DNA of 17,582 nt from JAWWPG01 sp038254365 (GTDB lineage: Bacteria; Actinomycetota; Actinomycetes; Propionibacteriales; Nocardioidaceae): contig JBBSGI010000062.1 of NCBI GenBank assembly GCA_038254365.1, forward strand, positions 1 through 17,582, read 5' to 3'. Below, piece by piece: positions 7,233 to 13,290 of the stretch (position 1 is its first letter; each line of letters begins with the position of its first letter). The position numbers and the translations under genes were made by a program. The notes below the pieces were generated by a model, which was not told where the DNA came from, did not search any database, and saw nothing but the letters and a program-made list of their open reading frames with translations.

Positions 7233-7793
7233 ATGAACGACGGGACGGTGGTCTTTCTCAACGGCCCGCCGAGCGTGGGCAAGAGCTCGGTCGCCGCGGC
7301 CCTGCAGGGACTGCTCACCCCGCCGCCCTACTACCTCTCGCTCGATGACTACCGACGCGGGTACCCCGACACCGCATGGGTCAACGACGACGGGACGCTG
7401 TTCGAGTCGCTGATTGAGCCCTATCTGCGCAACATCGCAACGCTGTCGAGGCTAGGGCACGATGTGCTCTCGGAATCCATCCTGTTGCCGCGCAACGAGA
7501 GCCTCTATCTGGAGATCTTCGCACCACATCGGGTGATCTTCGTCGGCGTGTACTGCCCACTGACCGAGGCGTTGCGGCGTGAGCAACAGCGGGTCGACCG
7601 GCGCCGGCCCCTGACCATCGATCCGGCGATGTTCGACCTCGTGCACGCTCATGGGACATATGACCTCGTCGTCGACACCACAAGGCTCACGCCGGGCGAG
7701 GCAGCTCGACGGATCACCGCCGTACTCGACCAGGCCCCTTCGCCGACAGCCTTCGAGCGGCTGCGTGCGGTACGGCACAGGGGAGAGCGGTAA
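7233..7793 (+). CDS. Chloramphenicol phosphotransferase-like (CPT) P-loop kinase
   Basis: A 186-residue P-loop protein. Walker A is G11-PPSVG-K17-S18, followed by LSLDDYRR with Asp38/Asp39, the region where CPT of Streptomyces venezuelae has its catalytic Asp37. The conserved strand VIFVGVYCPLTEALRRE and the C-terminal YDLVVDTTRLTPGEAARRI also match the CPT family layout. The family phosphorylates the primary hydroxyl of chloramphenicol in the one well-studied member; most homologues are uncharacterised, so the true substrate here is open. ATG 7233 is set by the family N-terminus (TVVFLNGPPS); the frame is open upstream to 7056 without similarity. GGAG lies only two bases before the ATG, too close for a normal ribosome site. 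The gene converges on the DUF664 gene. Confidence 0.8.
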   Translation: MNDGTVVFLNGPPSVGKSSVAAALQGLLTPPPYYLSLDDYRRGYPDTAWVNDDGTLFESLIEPYLRNIATLSRLGHDVLSESILLPRNESLYLEIFAPHRVIFVGVYCPLTEALRREQQRVDRRRPLTIDPAMFDLVHAHGTYDLVVDTTRLTPGEAARRITAVLDQAPSPTAFERLRAVRHRGER

Positions 7794-7858
7794 GGCGACT
7801 CGTCCGCAAGACACTCGACGCTCCGACGTCGGTCCGCATGACCATCCGGATCGTTCGG

Positions 7859-8416
7859 TCAGGGGAGCCATCCTGCCGGAGGATCCTCCCCGATCCGGCC
7901 GTCCACCGCCTCCCGGATCAGGTCTGCCTGCCCGGTGTGCCGGCCGTACTCCTCGATCAGGTCCATCACCAGGCGGCGCAGGTTGGCGTGGCTGCCGTCG
8001 TGCCCGGACCTGTCGACGGGCTGGTCGAGTCCGCCCTCGGCGAGGGCCGCCGCGAGCCTCGCCCGCGAGCGCGCGACGGCGCCGTCGTAGAGCGCGTACA
8101 GGTCCGCAGGGCTGTCGCCGGCGGCGGAGCTGAACTCCCAGTCATCGTCGCCGTCCCAGCCGTTGTCGGCCCAGTGCTCGTCCATCGGTTCACCGCTGAG
8201 CTTCACGGTGAACGCGTAGTCTTCCTGAGCCGCCAGGTGTTTGAGCAGGCCGCCGAGGCTCAGCGTCGAGCTGCGGATGCGCTTGTCCAGACCGGCCGCG
8301 TCGAGGTCTGCGACCTTGTACCGAAAGGTCCAGCGCAAACGATCGAGTGCGCCAGTGACGGCCTCGCTCTCGGTGCCGGCGAACGGGGGTTCCCAAGGGG
8401 TGTCAGAACTGTTCAT
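7859..8416 (-). CDS. DinB/DUF664 family protein
   Basis: A 185-residue predicted four-helix-bundle protein of the DinB-like superfamily, which includes mycothiol- and bacillithiol-dependent enzymes and many unassigned actinobacterial proteins. Marks are LGGLLKHLAAQEDYAF (His60, first likely metal ligand), W-rich segments in the middle, and EEYGRHTGQADLIREAVDG (His160) near the end. Members often have a further His in GHAD; here the position is Gln163, so metal binding may be altered. The ATG is preceded by a -10 element (TAGCGT) at 6 bases, implying a leaderless mRNA. It is divergent from the WYL regulator with only 55 bases between starts, so it is a natural candidate target. It converges on the CPT-like gene. 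Confidence 0.8.
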   Translation of the reverse strand: MNSSDTPWEPPFAGTESEAVTGALDRLRWTFRYKVADLDAAGLDKRIRSSTLSLGGLLKHLAAQEDYAFTVKLSGEPMDEHWADNGWDGDDDWEFSSAAGDSPADLYALYDGAVARSRARLAAALAEGGLDQPVDRSGHDGSHANLRRLVMDLIEEYGRHTGQADLIREAVDGRIGEDPPAGWLP

Positions 8417-8422
8417 GCCGCC

Positions 8423-8428
8423 ACGCTA
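8423..8428 (-). promoter_or_regulatory. -10 element for the leaderless DUF664 mRNA
   Basis: On the minus strand this reads TAGCGT, with 6 bases to the ATG at 8416. A recognisable -35 is not seen. It overlaps the upstream part of the promoter of the divergent WYL regulator. Confidence 0.5.
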
Positions 8429-8435
8429 GACCCCA

Positions 8436-8463
8436 TTGCGGTCGGAACGCTTCCGGATATGGT
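8436..8463 (+). promoter_or_regulatory. Promoter of the WYL regulator gene
   Basis: TTGCGG (8436-8441) and TATGGT (8458-8463) are 16 bases apart. The -10 ends 8 bases before GTG 8472, so the transcript would start at or next to the start codon. No Shine-Dalgarno sequence precedes the gene. Confidence 0.55.
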
Positions 8464-8471
8464 GAGGTTCT

Positions 8472-9425
8472 GTGGGAGTGAACGAGGCGAACCCGACCGC
8501 GCGGGCCCTGGTGTGTCTCGAGGTGCTCCAGGACCATCCCGGCATCACCGCCGACCGCCTCGCCAGCAGGCTCGGCGTCTCCGACCGCGCGGCCCGCAGA
8601 TACGTCGCAATCTTGCGTGCGGCAGGCATCCCCATCGGGTCGGTCCGGGGGCGGTACGGCGGCTACCGGCTCGGCCGGGGGATCCGGCTCCCACCGCTGA
8701 TGCTGTCGGCTGCGGAGGCGCTGGGTCTCGTGATGGCGGTGCTGGAAGGGCGGCCGGGCGCCGCCGACGCAGCCGATCCGGTGGGCAGCGCGATCGGCAA
8801 GATCGTCCGCGTGTTGCCGGCCTCACTCGCGGAGTCGGTCGCGGCGATCCGGCAGGGGGTTACGGCACAGGCCCGCCCGATGCCCTCTCCACCCAACCCG
8901 GAGATCACCGCGACCCTGGTGAAGGCGTCCGAGGCCAGGCGCCGGGTGCGCATCACCTACCGGCTGCGGGAGGAGCGCGTCATGGAGCTCGACCCGTGGG
9001 CGGTGTCGGTGTGGCGCGGCCGGTGGTACCTGCTGGCCTGGTCCCACACCAGCGCGGCCCGGCGGGTGCTGCGCGTCGACCGGGTCACCTCGACCGGCAT
9101 GCTCGACGTGGCGTTCACCCGGCCGGACGACCTCGACCCGATCGCGACCATCGAGGAGCACCTGAGCACCGGGTGGCGCTACGACGTCGAGGTCGTCGTC
9201 GACGCCCCCGTGGCCGCGGTCGCCGGGTGGCTGCCGCGCAATCTGGGCCGGCTGGAACCAGGTGACGGCGGTCGCACTCGCCTGCTGGGGACCACTGACG
9301 AGCCACTCTGGTATGCCCGGCACCTCACCGCGATCGAGGCGCCGTACCGCATCGTGTCGCCGCCAGAGCTGCGTGCCGCAGCCCGCGATCTCGGCCGGCG
9401 CCTGACCCGGGCCGGCTCCCCTTAG
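8472..9425 (+). CDS. HTH and WYL-domain transcriptional regulator
   Basis: A 317-residue regulator. Residues about 8-65 form an HTH_11/DeoR-like winged helix (GITADRLASRLGVSDRAARRYV, then the wing RGRYGGYRLG). Residues about 140-220 form a WYL domain with the literal motif W185-Y186-L187 in RGRWYLLAWS, and the last 90 residues match the WCX extension. WYL proteins sense nucleic-acid or nucleotide ligands and commonly act on adjacent divergent genes; here the neighbour is DUF664. GTG 8472 is chosen from the -10 spacing; GTG 8478, two codons on, is an alternative. The combination of a YafY-type regulator divergent from an enzyme-like gene is common in actinobacteria, so a defence role is not implied. 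Confidence 0.88.
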   Translation: MGVNEANPTARALVCLEVLQDHPGITADRLASRLGVSDRAARRYVAILRAAGIPIGSVRGRYGGYRLGRGIRLPPLMLSAAEALGLVMAVLEGRPGAADAADPVGSAIGKIVRVLPASLAESVAAIRQGVTAQARPMPSPPNPEITATLVKASEARRRVRITYRLREERVMELDPWAVSVWRGRWYLLAWSHTSAARRVLRVDRVTSTGMLDVAFTRPDDLDPIATIEEHLSTGWRYDVEVVVDAPVAAVAGWLPRNLGRLEPGDGGRTRLLGTTDEPLWYARHLTAIEAPYRIVSPPELRAAARDLGRRLTRAGSP

Positions 9426-9436
9426 GCTAGTAGCCT
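9424..9436. other. Small perfect dyad at the end of the WYL gene
   Basis: AGGCTA-G-TAGCCT overlaps the TAG stop codon of the regulator gene. As RNA the loop would be too tight unless the inner pairs open, and no U-tract follows, so it may be a weak terminator, a protein site or chance. Confidence 0.25.
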
Positions 9437-9509
9437 CGGGTAGCCAGGGCGTGAGACCGCTGGCATCGGGGTACTAGAAGACGTTGAACCGACCTGAAGG
9501 GAGCCCATC

Positions 9510-9713
9510 ATGGGTATCGGACTCGGAGTCATTCTCATCGTGGCGGGAGCGGTGCTGATGTGGGCGCTCAACGTCAATCTCTCGTTCGTCGACGACAACA
9601 CGCTCGGGCTCATCCTGTTCATCGTCGGCATTCTGACGGTGGTCTTGTCGCTCGTGATCAACATGCAGCGCAATCGCACTACGCACATCGAGGAGCGGCG
9701 CTACGAGCAGTAG
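9510..9713 (+). CDS. Small two-helix membrane protein, DUF6458-like
   Basis: A 67-residue protein with two hydrophobic helices (about 3-21 and 31-50) joined by a short loop (LSFVDDNT), followed by a charged cytosolic tail ending IEERRYEQ. This arrangement, the MGIGLGVILIVAGA start and the HIEERRYEQ end fit the small actinobacterial DUF6458 family, whose function is unknown. The start is well supported: GAAGGGAG at 9496-9503 lies 6 bases before ATG 9510. It stands alone, with 84 bases before it and 81 after it. A role in envelope organisation is possible but not shown by anything here. Confidence 0.85.
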   Translation: MGIGLGVILIVAGAVLMWALNVNLSFVDDNTLGLILFIVGILTVVLSLVINMQRNRTTHIEERRYEQ

Positions 9714-9725
9714 CGGCGCCGAAAG

Positions 9726-9740
9726 GGTCAACAGGTCAAC
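9726..9740. repeat. Tandem GGTCAAC repeat upstream of the alkylation-repair operon
   Basis: GGTCAAC occurs at 9726-9732 and 9734-9740, and the inverted core GTTGAC lies at 9782-9787, next to the start of the glycosylase gene. Such half-sites could bind a regulator of the operon, but no known operator is recognised. Confidence 0.35.
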
Positions 9741-9794
9741 CGCGACCGCGCTTTCCGACCCGCTGCTGTCGCCGTCTTGTAGTTGACTAGGAGC

Positions 9795-10694
9795 ATGAGG
9801 ACGGTGTTGACCTTCGCTGGTCGCACCAGCATGTCGCTGGAGGTGCAGCAGCCTTATCGAGCCGCGTCCATGCTGCAGTTCCTCGGTCGTCGCGCGGTGG
9901 CGGGCATCGAGGCAGTGGGTGGGGACAGCTACGCGCGCACCCTCCGCCTCCCATCCGGGCCTGGCTCGCTGCGGCTCGAGTTCCGTCGTGACACGATCTC
10001 GTGCGATCTCGTCGTCAGCGACCCGACAGACCTGCCAGTCGCGGTCCAGCGGTGCCGTCGGCTGCTCGACCTCGACACCGACATCGCCCGGGTGGAGACC
10101 CACCTGTGCCGCGACGTGCACCTGGCGCCCTGGGTGCGCAGGCACACTGGTCTCCGGGTGCCGGGTCACGTCGACGGCTTCGAGGTCGCCGTCCGGGCGG
10201 TCGTCGGACAACAGATCTCGGTCCCTGGTGCCCGCACGATCCTCGGACGGCTGGTGCAGACGTACGGCGACGCCATACCCGGGTCGCGAGTGCCCTTTGG
10301 GGCCCCGCTTGACCGGCTGTTCCCCACGCCGGAGGTCATGGCGGAGGCCGATCCCGACCGGCTGCCGATGCCCAGGTCACGTGGGCGCGCGCTGGTCGGA
10401 ATCGCTTCGGCCGTCGCCACGGGGAGAATGTCTCTCGATGGAGGCATCGCGCTCCCCACGACGAGACGAGCGCTGCTCGACCTGCCCGGGATCGGCCCCT
10501 GGACGGCTGACTACATCGCGCTGCGGGCCCTCGGCGACCGCGACGTATTCCTGGGGACCGACCTGGGAGTCCGGCATGGCCTCCAACGGATGGGACTCGG
10601 CGCTGCCGCCGCGGAAGTCGTCCAGCGTTGGTCGCCGTGGCGCTCGTACGCTGTGATGCACGTCTGGCAGTCGCTCGAGGCGGGGCCGGCATGA
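9795..10694 (+). CDS. alkA: DNA-3-methyladenine glycosylase 2 (AlkA type)
   Basis: A 299-residue base-excision repair enzyme that removes alkylated purines. The N-terminal part (VLTFAGR...YARTLRLPSGPGSLRLEF) matches the AlkA N-terminal domain, and the C-terminal part carries the helix-hairpin-helix LPGIGPWTADY (residues 230-240) and the GPD aspartate, D256 in VFLGTDLGVR. It lacks the Ada-like N-terminal regulatory domain that many actinobacterial AlkA fusions have. Start choice is uncertain: TTG 9783, ATG 9795 and GTG 9804 are in frame. AGGAG at 9789-9793 is too close to the ATG but about 10 bases from the GTG. It overlaps the following methyltransferase gene by ATGA, so the two are translated together. 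Confidence 0.88.
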   Translation: MRTVLTFAGRTSMSLEVQQPYRAASMLQFLGRRAVAGIEAVGGDSYARTLRLPSGPGSLRLEFRRDTISCDLVVSDPTDLPVAVQRCRRLLDLDTDIARVETHLCRDVHLAPWVRRHTGLRVPGHVDGFEVAVRAVVGQQISVPGARTILGRLVQTYGDAIPGSRVPFGAPLDRLFPTPEVMAEADPDRLPMPRSRGRALVGIASAVATGRMSLDGGIALPTTRRALLDLPGIGPWTADYIALRALGDRDVFLGTDLGVRHGLQRMGLGAAAAEVVQRWSPWRSYAVMHVWQSLEAGPA

Positions 10695-11185
10695 CGATCT
10701 CGGGCGTGCTGATGGGGTCCCCGCTAGGTCCGTTGCGGCTGGTAGGCGACGGCCGAGCGCTGACCTCGGTGGAGTTCACCGAGTCCCCCGTCACGGAGAT
10801 CGCCAGCACGACCGACGACCCGCTGCTGGTGGAGGCGCGGCGACAGCTCGACGGCTACTTCGTCGGCGAGGTCAGGGAGTTCGACCTTCCGCTCGCTCCA
10901 CGCGGAACCGAGTTCCAGCTACGCGTCTGGGAACAGCTTCGACGGGTGCCTTTCGCCAGCACGGTGTCCTACGGCGAGATCGCCGCACGGATGGGCATGG
11001 CACCCGGTGCCTCCCGGGCAGTGGGGATGGCCAACGGCGCCAACCCGATCGCGATCATCGTCCCCTGTCACCGGGTGATCGGCGCCAACGGCAAGCTCGT
11101 CGGCTATGCCGCAGGCCTGCCCCGCAAGCGCTTCCTGCTGAGGCACGAGTCACCCATCGCCCAGGAGTCGTTGTTCGGAAGCTGA
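10691..11185 (+). CDS. ogt: Methylated-DNA-protein cysteine methyltransferase
   Basis: A 164-residue suicide repair protein that transfers the alkyl group from O6-alkylguanine to its own cysteine. The active-site motif is IVPCHRVIG with Cys126, preceded by the helix-turn-helix segment STVSYGEIAARMG and the A-rich MANGANP, and followed by KLVGYAAGLPRKRFLL. Length is usual for single-domain Ogt/MGMT proteins. The ATG overlaps the glycosylase stop (ATGA), so the two alkylation-repair activities are stoichiometrically coupled. The frame extends upstream to 10628 inside the glycosylase gene, but the family sequence begins at MTISGVLMGSPLG. It converges on the IclR gene with a 16-base gap. Confidence 0.93.
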   Translation: MTISGVLMGSPLGPLRLVGDGRALTSVEFTESPVTEIASTTDDPLLVEARRQLDGYFVGEVREFDLPLAPRGTEFQLRVWEQLRRVPFASTVSYGEIAARMGMAPGASRAVGMANGANPIAIIVPCHRVIGANGKLVGYAAGLPRKRFLLRHESPIAQESLFGS

Positions 11186-11196
11186 CTCTTGCGGGT

Positions 11197-11209
11197 GCAC
11201 CTCAGGTGC
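11197..11209. terminator. Possible small bidirectional terminator between ogt and the IclR gene
   Basis: GCACC-TCA-GGTGC forms a five-pair hairpin in the 16-base convergent gap and the last bases of the IclR gene. The three loop bases are the complement of that gene's TGA stop codon. There is no U-tract, so activity would be weak. Confidence 0.3.
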
Positions 11210-11927
11210 GTTCGGCCGTCCGGCGCAATGACTCGGTCAGGCGATCGGCTGCCGCCATGACTGCCGGACCGTGGATCCGGCTCGGCTGCCGGGTCATGCG
11301 CTCCAAGGGGCCGGACACGCACACAGCGGCCACCACCTTCTCCGAGGGTGAGCGGACCGCGGCGCTCACCGAGGCGACTCCAGCCTCGCGCTCCCCGACG
11401 CTCTGCGCCCAGCCGCGACGGCGGATGCTGGCCAATGTCGCAGCGTCGAAGGTGGCGCCCTGCAGACCGCGGTTCATCCGGTCAGGGTCCTCCCAAGCAA
11501 GCAGGATCTGGGCGCTAGAACCGGCCAGCATGGTCAGCTGGCTCCCGACGGGGATCGAGTCCCGCAGCCCGGTCTGTCGCTCAGCGGCCGCGACGCAGAT
11601 CCGGTGGTCGCCCTGGAGTCGGAAGAGCTGCGCCGACTCCCCGGTGATGTCCCGCAACCTAGCCAGGACCGGACCGGCGACCGAGAGCAGGCGGTCCTCG
11701 CCGGCCGCCGACGAGAGCTCGACGAGGCGGGGGCCCAGGACGAAGCGCCCTTGGACGTCGCGGGCGACGAGCCGATGGTGTTCGAGAGCCACCGCGAGCC
11801 GGTGCGCCGTCGGTCGCGCCAGCCCGGTGGCGGCGACCAGGGCGGCCAGGGTCGCCGGGCCTCCCTCCAGGGCGGTGAGCACGAGTGCGGCCTTGTCGAG
11901 CACCCCTACCCCGCTTGACGATTCCAT
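11202..11927 (-). CDS. ndgR: IclR-family regulator, NdgR/LtbR-like
   Basis: A 241-residue IclR-type regulator. The winged helix (residues about 5-65) contains GVGVLDKAALVL, ATLAALVAATGLARPTAHRL and RFVLGPRL. The ligand-binding domain follows, with ITGESAQLF, GSQLTMLAGSSAQILLA and GWAQSVGEREAGVASVSAAV. This is very close to what I know of Streptomyces NdgR and corynebacterial LtbR, which control leucine (leuCD) and other amino-acid genes. ATG 11927 gives the same N-terminus as those proteins (MxxSSGVGVLDKAALVL); the frame is open further upstream but unlike the family. In relatives leuC-leuD start divergently next to this gene; here they are missing. TATCGT at 11936-11931 on the minus strand is a possible -10 but only 3 bases from the ATG. 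Confidence 0.88.
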   Translation of the reverse strand: MESSSGVGVLDKAALVLTALEGGPATLAALVAATGLARPTAHRLAVALEHHRLVARDVQGRFVLGPRLVELSSAAGEDRLLSVAGPVLARLRDITGESAQLFRLQGDHRICVAAAERQTGLRDSIPVGSQLTMLAGSSAQILLAWEDPDRMNRGLQGATFDAATLASIRRRGWAQSVGEREAGVASVSAAVRSPSEKVVAAVCVSGPLERMTRQPSRIHGPAVMAAADRLTESLRRTAERT

Positions 11928-12287
11928 GGCACGATACTGCCGTCTCAGATGCTGGCACACAAGCCGGAAGGGATGGCAGGCGGTCCAGAGGCTTGCCGAT
12001 CGGTCACTCATCTCTTCCACGCAGCCATACAGGCCATCACGGCCCTTGCCCGGCAAGGGAAACTGCGAGCTCGACCTCCGCAGCAGTCCTGCCACATGAG
12101 CGGCGTACCGCCCTTCGATGTGTATCTGCGAAGCGCGAACAGCGCCTCCCACCGCAGAAGCACGAGGCCTGTCGGGGGCGTCGTCGGCCGCCGCACCGAC
12201 CAGTGCTGCAGGAAGTTGGACGCGCAGACGCCAACAAACAATGAGGAAAATTGGGTGTGTCGTCCCAGCATGCGGTTTGATTGTGCT

Positions 12288-12293
12288 TAGCGT
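12288..12293 (+). promoter_or_regulatory. Possible -10 element of the HU gene
   Basis: TAGCGT matches TAnnnT, in a locally AT-richer stretch about 55 bases before the HU start codon. It would start the transcript near 12300, just before the hairpin at 12302. No good -35 is found at the expected distance. Confidence 0.35.
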
Positions 12294-12301
12294 TTCTCAA
12301 G

Positions 12302-12321
12302 CGTCGGGCACAGGCCCGACG
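12302..12321 (+). promoter_or_regulatory. Hairpin in the 5' leader of the HU mRNA
   Basis: CGTCGGGC and GCCCGACG form a perfect eight-pair stem around the loop ACAG. It ends 27 bases before the HU start codon and 14 bases before the ribosome site. If transcription starts near 12300 it would sit at the very 5' end of the mRNA, where such structures can stabilise transcripts. It could instead be a remnant terminator of a lost upstream gene. Confidence 0.5.
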
Positions 12322-12348
12322 TCATGGAGTTCACGAAAGGGAAGTTCA

Positions 12349-13017
12349 GTGAACAAGAGTCAGCTCATCGAGGCCCTCGCGGGCCACTTCGACGGGAACA
12401 AGAAGAAGGCTGGGCACGCACTCGAGTCGATCCTCGACACGGTCACCCGAGAGGTCGCCCGGGGCGAGAAGGTCGCCATCACGGGCTTTGGAGCTTTCGA
12501 GAGGGTCGTTCGTCCCTCCCGCATGGTGCGCAACCCCCGGACCGGTGAACGCAAGCGGGCCAAGAAGACGGCGGTCCCGAAGTTCAAGGCAGGCGCCGAG
12601 TTCAAGGCCGTCGTGTCCGGTGAGAAGAAGCTGCCGAGGGCTGCGGCCGCGACCAAGAGCGCCGCCAAGAAGACGAGCGGCTCCGCGACGAGGACAGCCG
12701 CGGCGTCGACCGCCACGAAGAAGACCGCGACGAGGAAGACGACCACCTCAGCGGCCAAGAAGACCACAGCCGCGAAGGCGCCGGCGGCGAGGAAGAGCAC
12801 CGCGAAGAAGACGACGGGGTCGTCGACGCCGGCCAGGACGACCGTCACGAAGAAGGCCGCGACCAGGGGAGCGACCACGTCGGCGGCCAAGAGGACCACC
12901 CCCGTCAGGTCGTCGGCAACGAAGACGACCACGGCCGCGAAGGCGACGACCAGGAAGGCGTCCGCGACGACCCCAGCGGCCAAGAAGACGACCAAGCGCG
13001 CAGCGAAGAAGAGCTGA
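12349..13017 (+). CDS. hup: HU-family nucleoid protein with lysine-rich tail
   Basis: A 222-residue DNA-binding protein of the actinobacterial HupB/HupS type. Residues 1-93 are a complete HU domain (NKSQLIEALAG, then ITGFGAFE, and the DNA-bending arm R61-N-P63-R-T-G66 with the intercalating proline). Residues from about 95 to 222 are a low-complexity tail of AAKKT, TRKTT and similar units, resembling eukaryotic histone H1 and binding DNA non-specifically. GTG 12349 is supported by AAAGGG at 12336-12341 and by the family start; the frame runs on upstream to 12118 without similarity. A strong terminator follows, so the gene is probably monocistronic. In relatives this gene follows leuD. The mycobacterial homologue HupB is about the same length (about 214 residues). 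Confidence 0.95.
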   Translation: MNKSQLIEALAGHFDGNKKKAGHALESILDTVTREVARGEKVAITGFGAFERVVRPSRMVRNPRTGERKRAKKTAVPKFKAGAEFKAVVSGEKKLPRAAAATKSAAKKTSGSATRTAAASTATKKTATRKTTTSAAKKTTAAKAPAARKSTAKKTTGSSTPARTTVTKKAATRGATTSAAKRTTPVRSSATKTTTAAKATTRKASATTPAAKKTTKRAAKKS

Positions 13018-13034
13018 CCTCCACAACCCGCATC

Positions 13035-13072
13035 GGAAGGGGACCGGACCTGCTCAGGTCCGGTCCCCTTCC
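13035..13072. terminator. Strong hairpin between the HU gene and the cofC-linked ORF
   Basis: An 18-base arm (13035-13052) is perfectly complementary to 13055-13072, leaving only CT between them. The hairpin starts 18 bases after the HU stop codon. Its right half also encodes, on the other strand, the last codons and the stop of the 78-residue ORF, so it can serve both converging transcripts. There is no U-tract, as is common in GC-rich actinobacteria. Confidence 0.8.
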
Positions 13073-13290
13073 GCGTGCGTCGGCAGCGGGAGCGTGAGAA
13101 TAGTGATGGCCTCGACCATCCCCGTCTCTGAACGTGCGACCTGCACCCGCTGCCCGGCCCGGAGCTGGCGCAGTCCACCGGCCACGAAGGCCCCGGCGTC
13201 GAAGGGCACGATGGCGCCCGAGTCGGCTACGACGCAACCGGTCCGCGTGTCGGCGTCGAAGGTGAGCACTGTGGCCTGCAAAGGCTTCAC
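13054..13290 (-). CDS. Small OB/cold-shock-like protein coupled to cofC
   Basis: A 78-residue protein starting GTG at 13290, overlapping the cofC stop by four bases (GTGA). CGGAGA lies inside the end of cofC as a ribosome site. The pattern TVLTFDADTRTGCVVADSG, then VPFDAGAF and LRAGQRVQV, has the alternating glycines and beta-strand spacing of a cold-shock/OB-fold protein, but it lacks the usual RNP motifs KGFGFI and VFVH. Comparable short ORFs occur beside cofC in other actinobacteria as I recall, with no known function. Tight coupling suggests co-production with CofC, although RNA or nucleic-acid binding is equally possible. The last residues (EGDRT) are encoded by the hairpin that terminates the HU gene. 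Confidence 0.75.
   Translation of the reverse strand: MKPLQATVLTFDADTRTGCVVADSGAIVPFDAGAFVAGGLRQLRAGQRVQVARSETGMVEAITILTLPLPTHAEGDRT

Larger units (their letters stand above)
11928..12348. other. Gene-poor gap where leuCD would be expected
   Basis: Between the NdgR-like regulator and the HU gene lie 421 bases with no supported gene. The ORFs at 11949-12290 (+) and 12008-12271 (-) have unlikely compositions and no ribosome sites. Composition changes towards AT-richer sequence at about 12230-12300, which looks like the HU promoter region. GTCTCAGAT near 11942-11950 and two TGGCAC copies (11927-11932, 11953-11958) are possible leftovers of regulator sites. Confidence 0.6.

Noticed and set aside
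7838..9265. A 475-residue plus-strand ORF across DUF664 and the WYL gene
   Set aside because: It runs antisense through DUF664 and out of frame through WYL, and its composition is Arg/Gly-rich. The two genes it covers have clear family motifs.
8472..9425. The WYL regulator as a sign of a phage-defence island
   Set aside because: WYL regulators do occur with defence systems, but none of the neighbouring genes has nuclease, helicase, toxin or CRISPR features; the adjacent partner is a DinB-like protein.
12360..13178. A 272-residue, very hydrophobic ORF on the minus strand
   Set aside because: It is the antisense shadow of the lysine/alanine-rich HU tail; AAG and GCC codons read in reverse give Phe, Leu, Val and Ala. 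It has no ribosome site and overlaps the terminator and the cofC-linked ORF.
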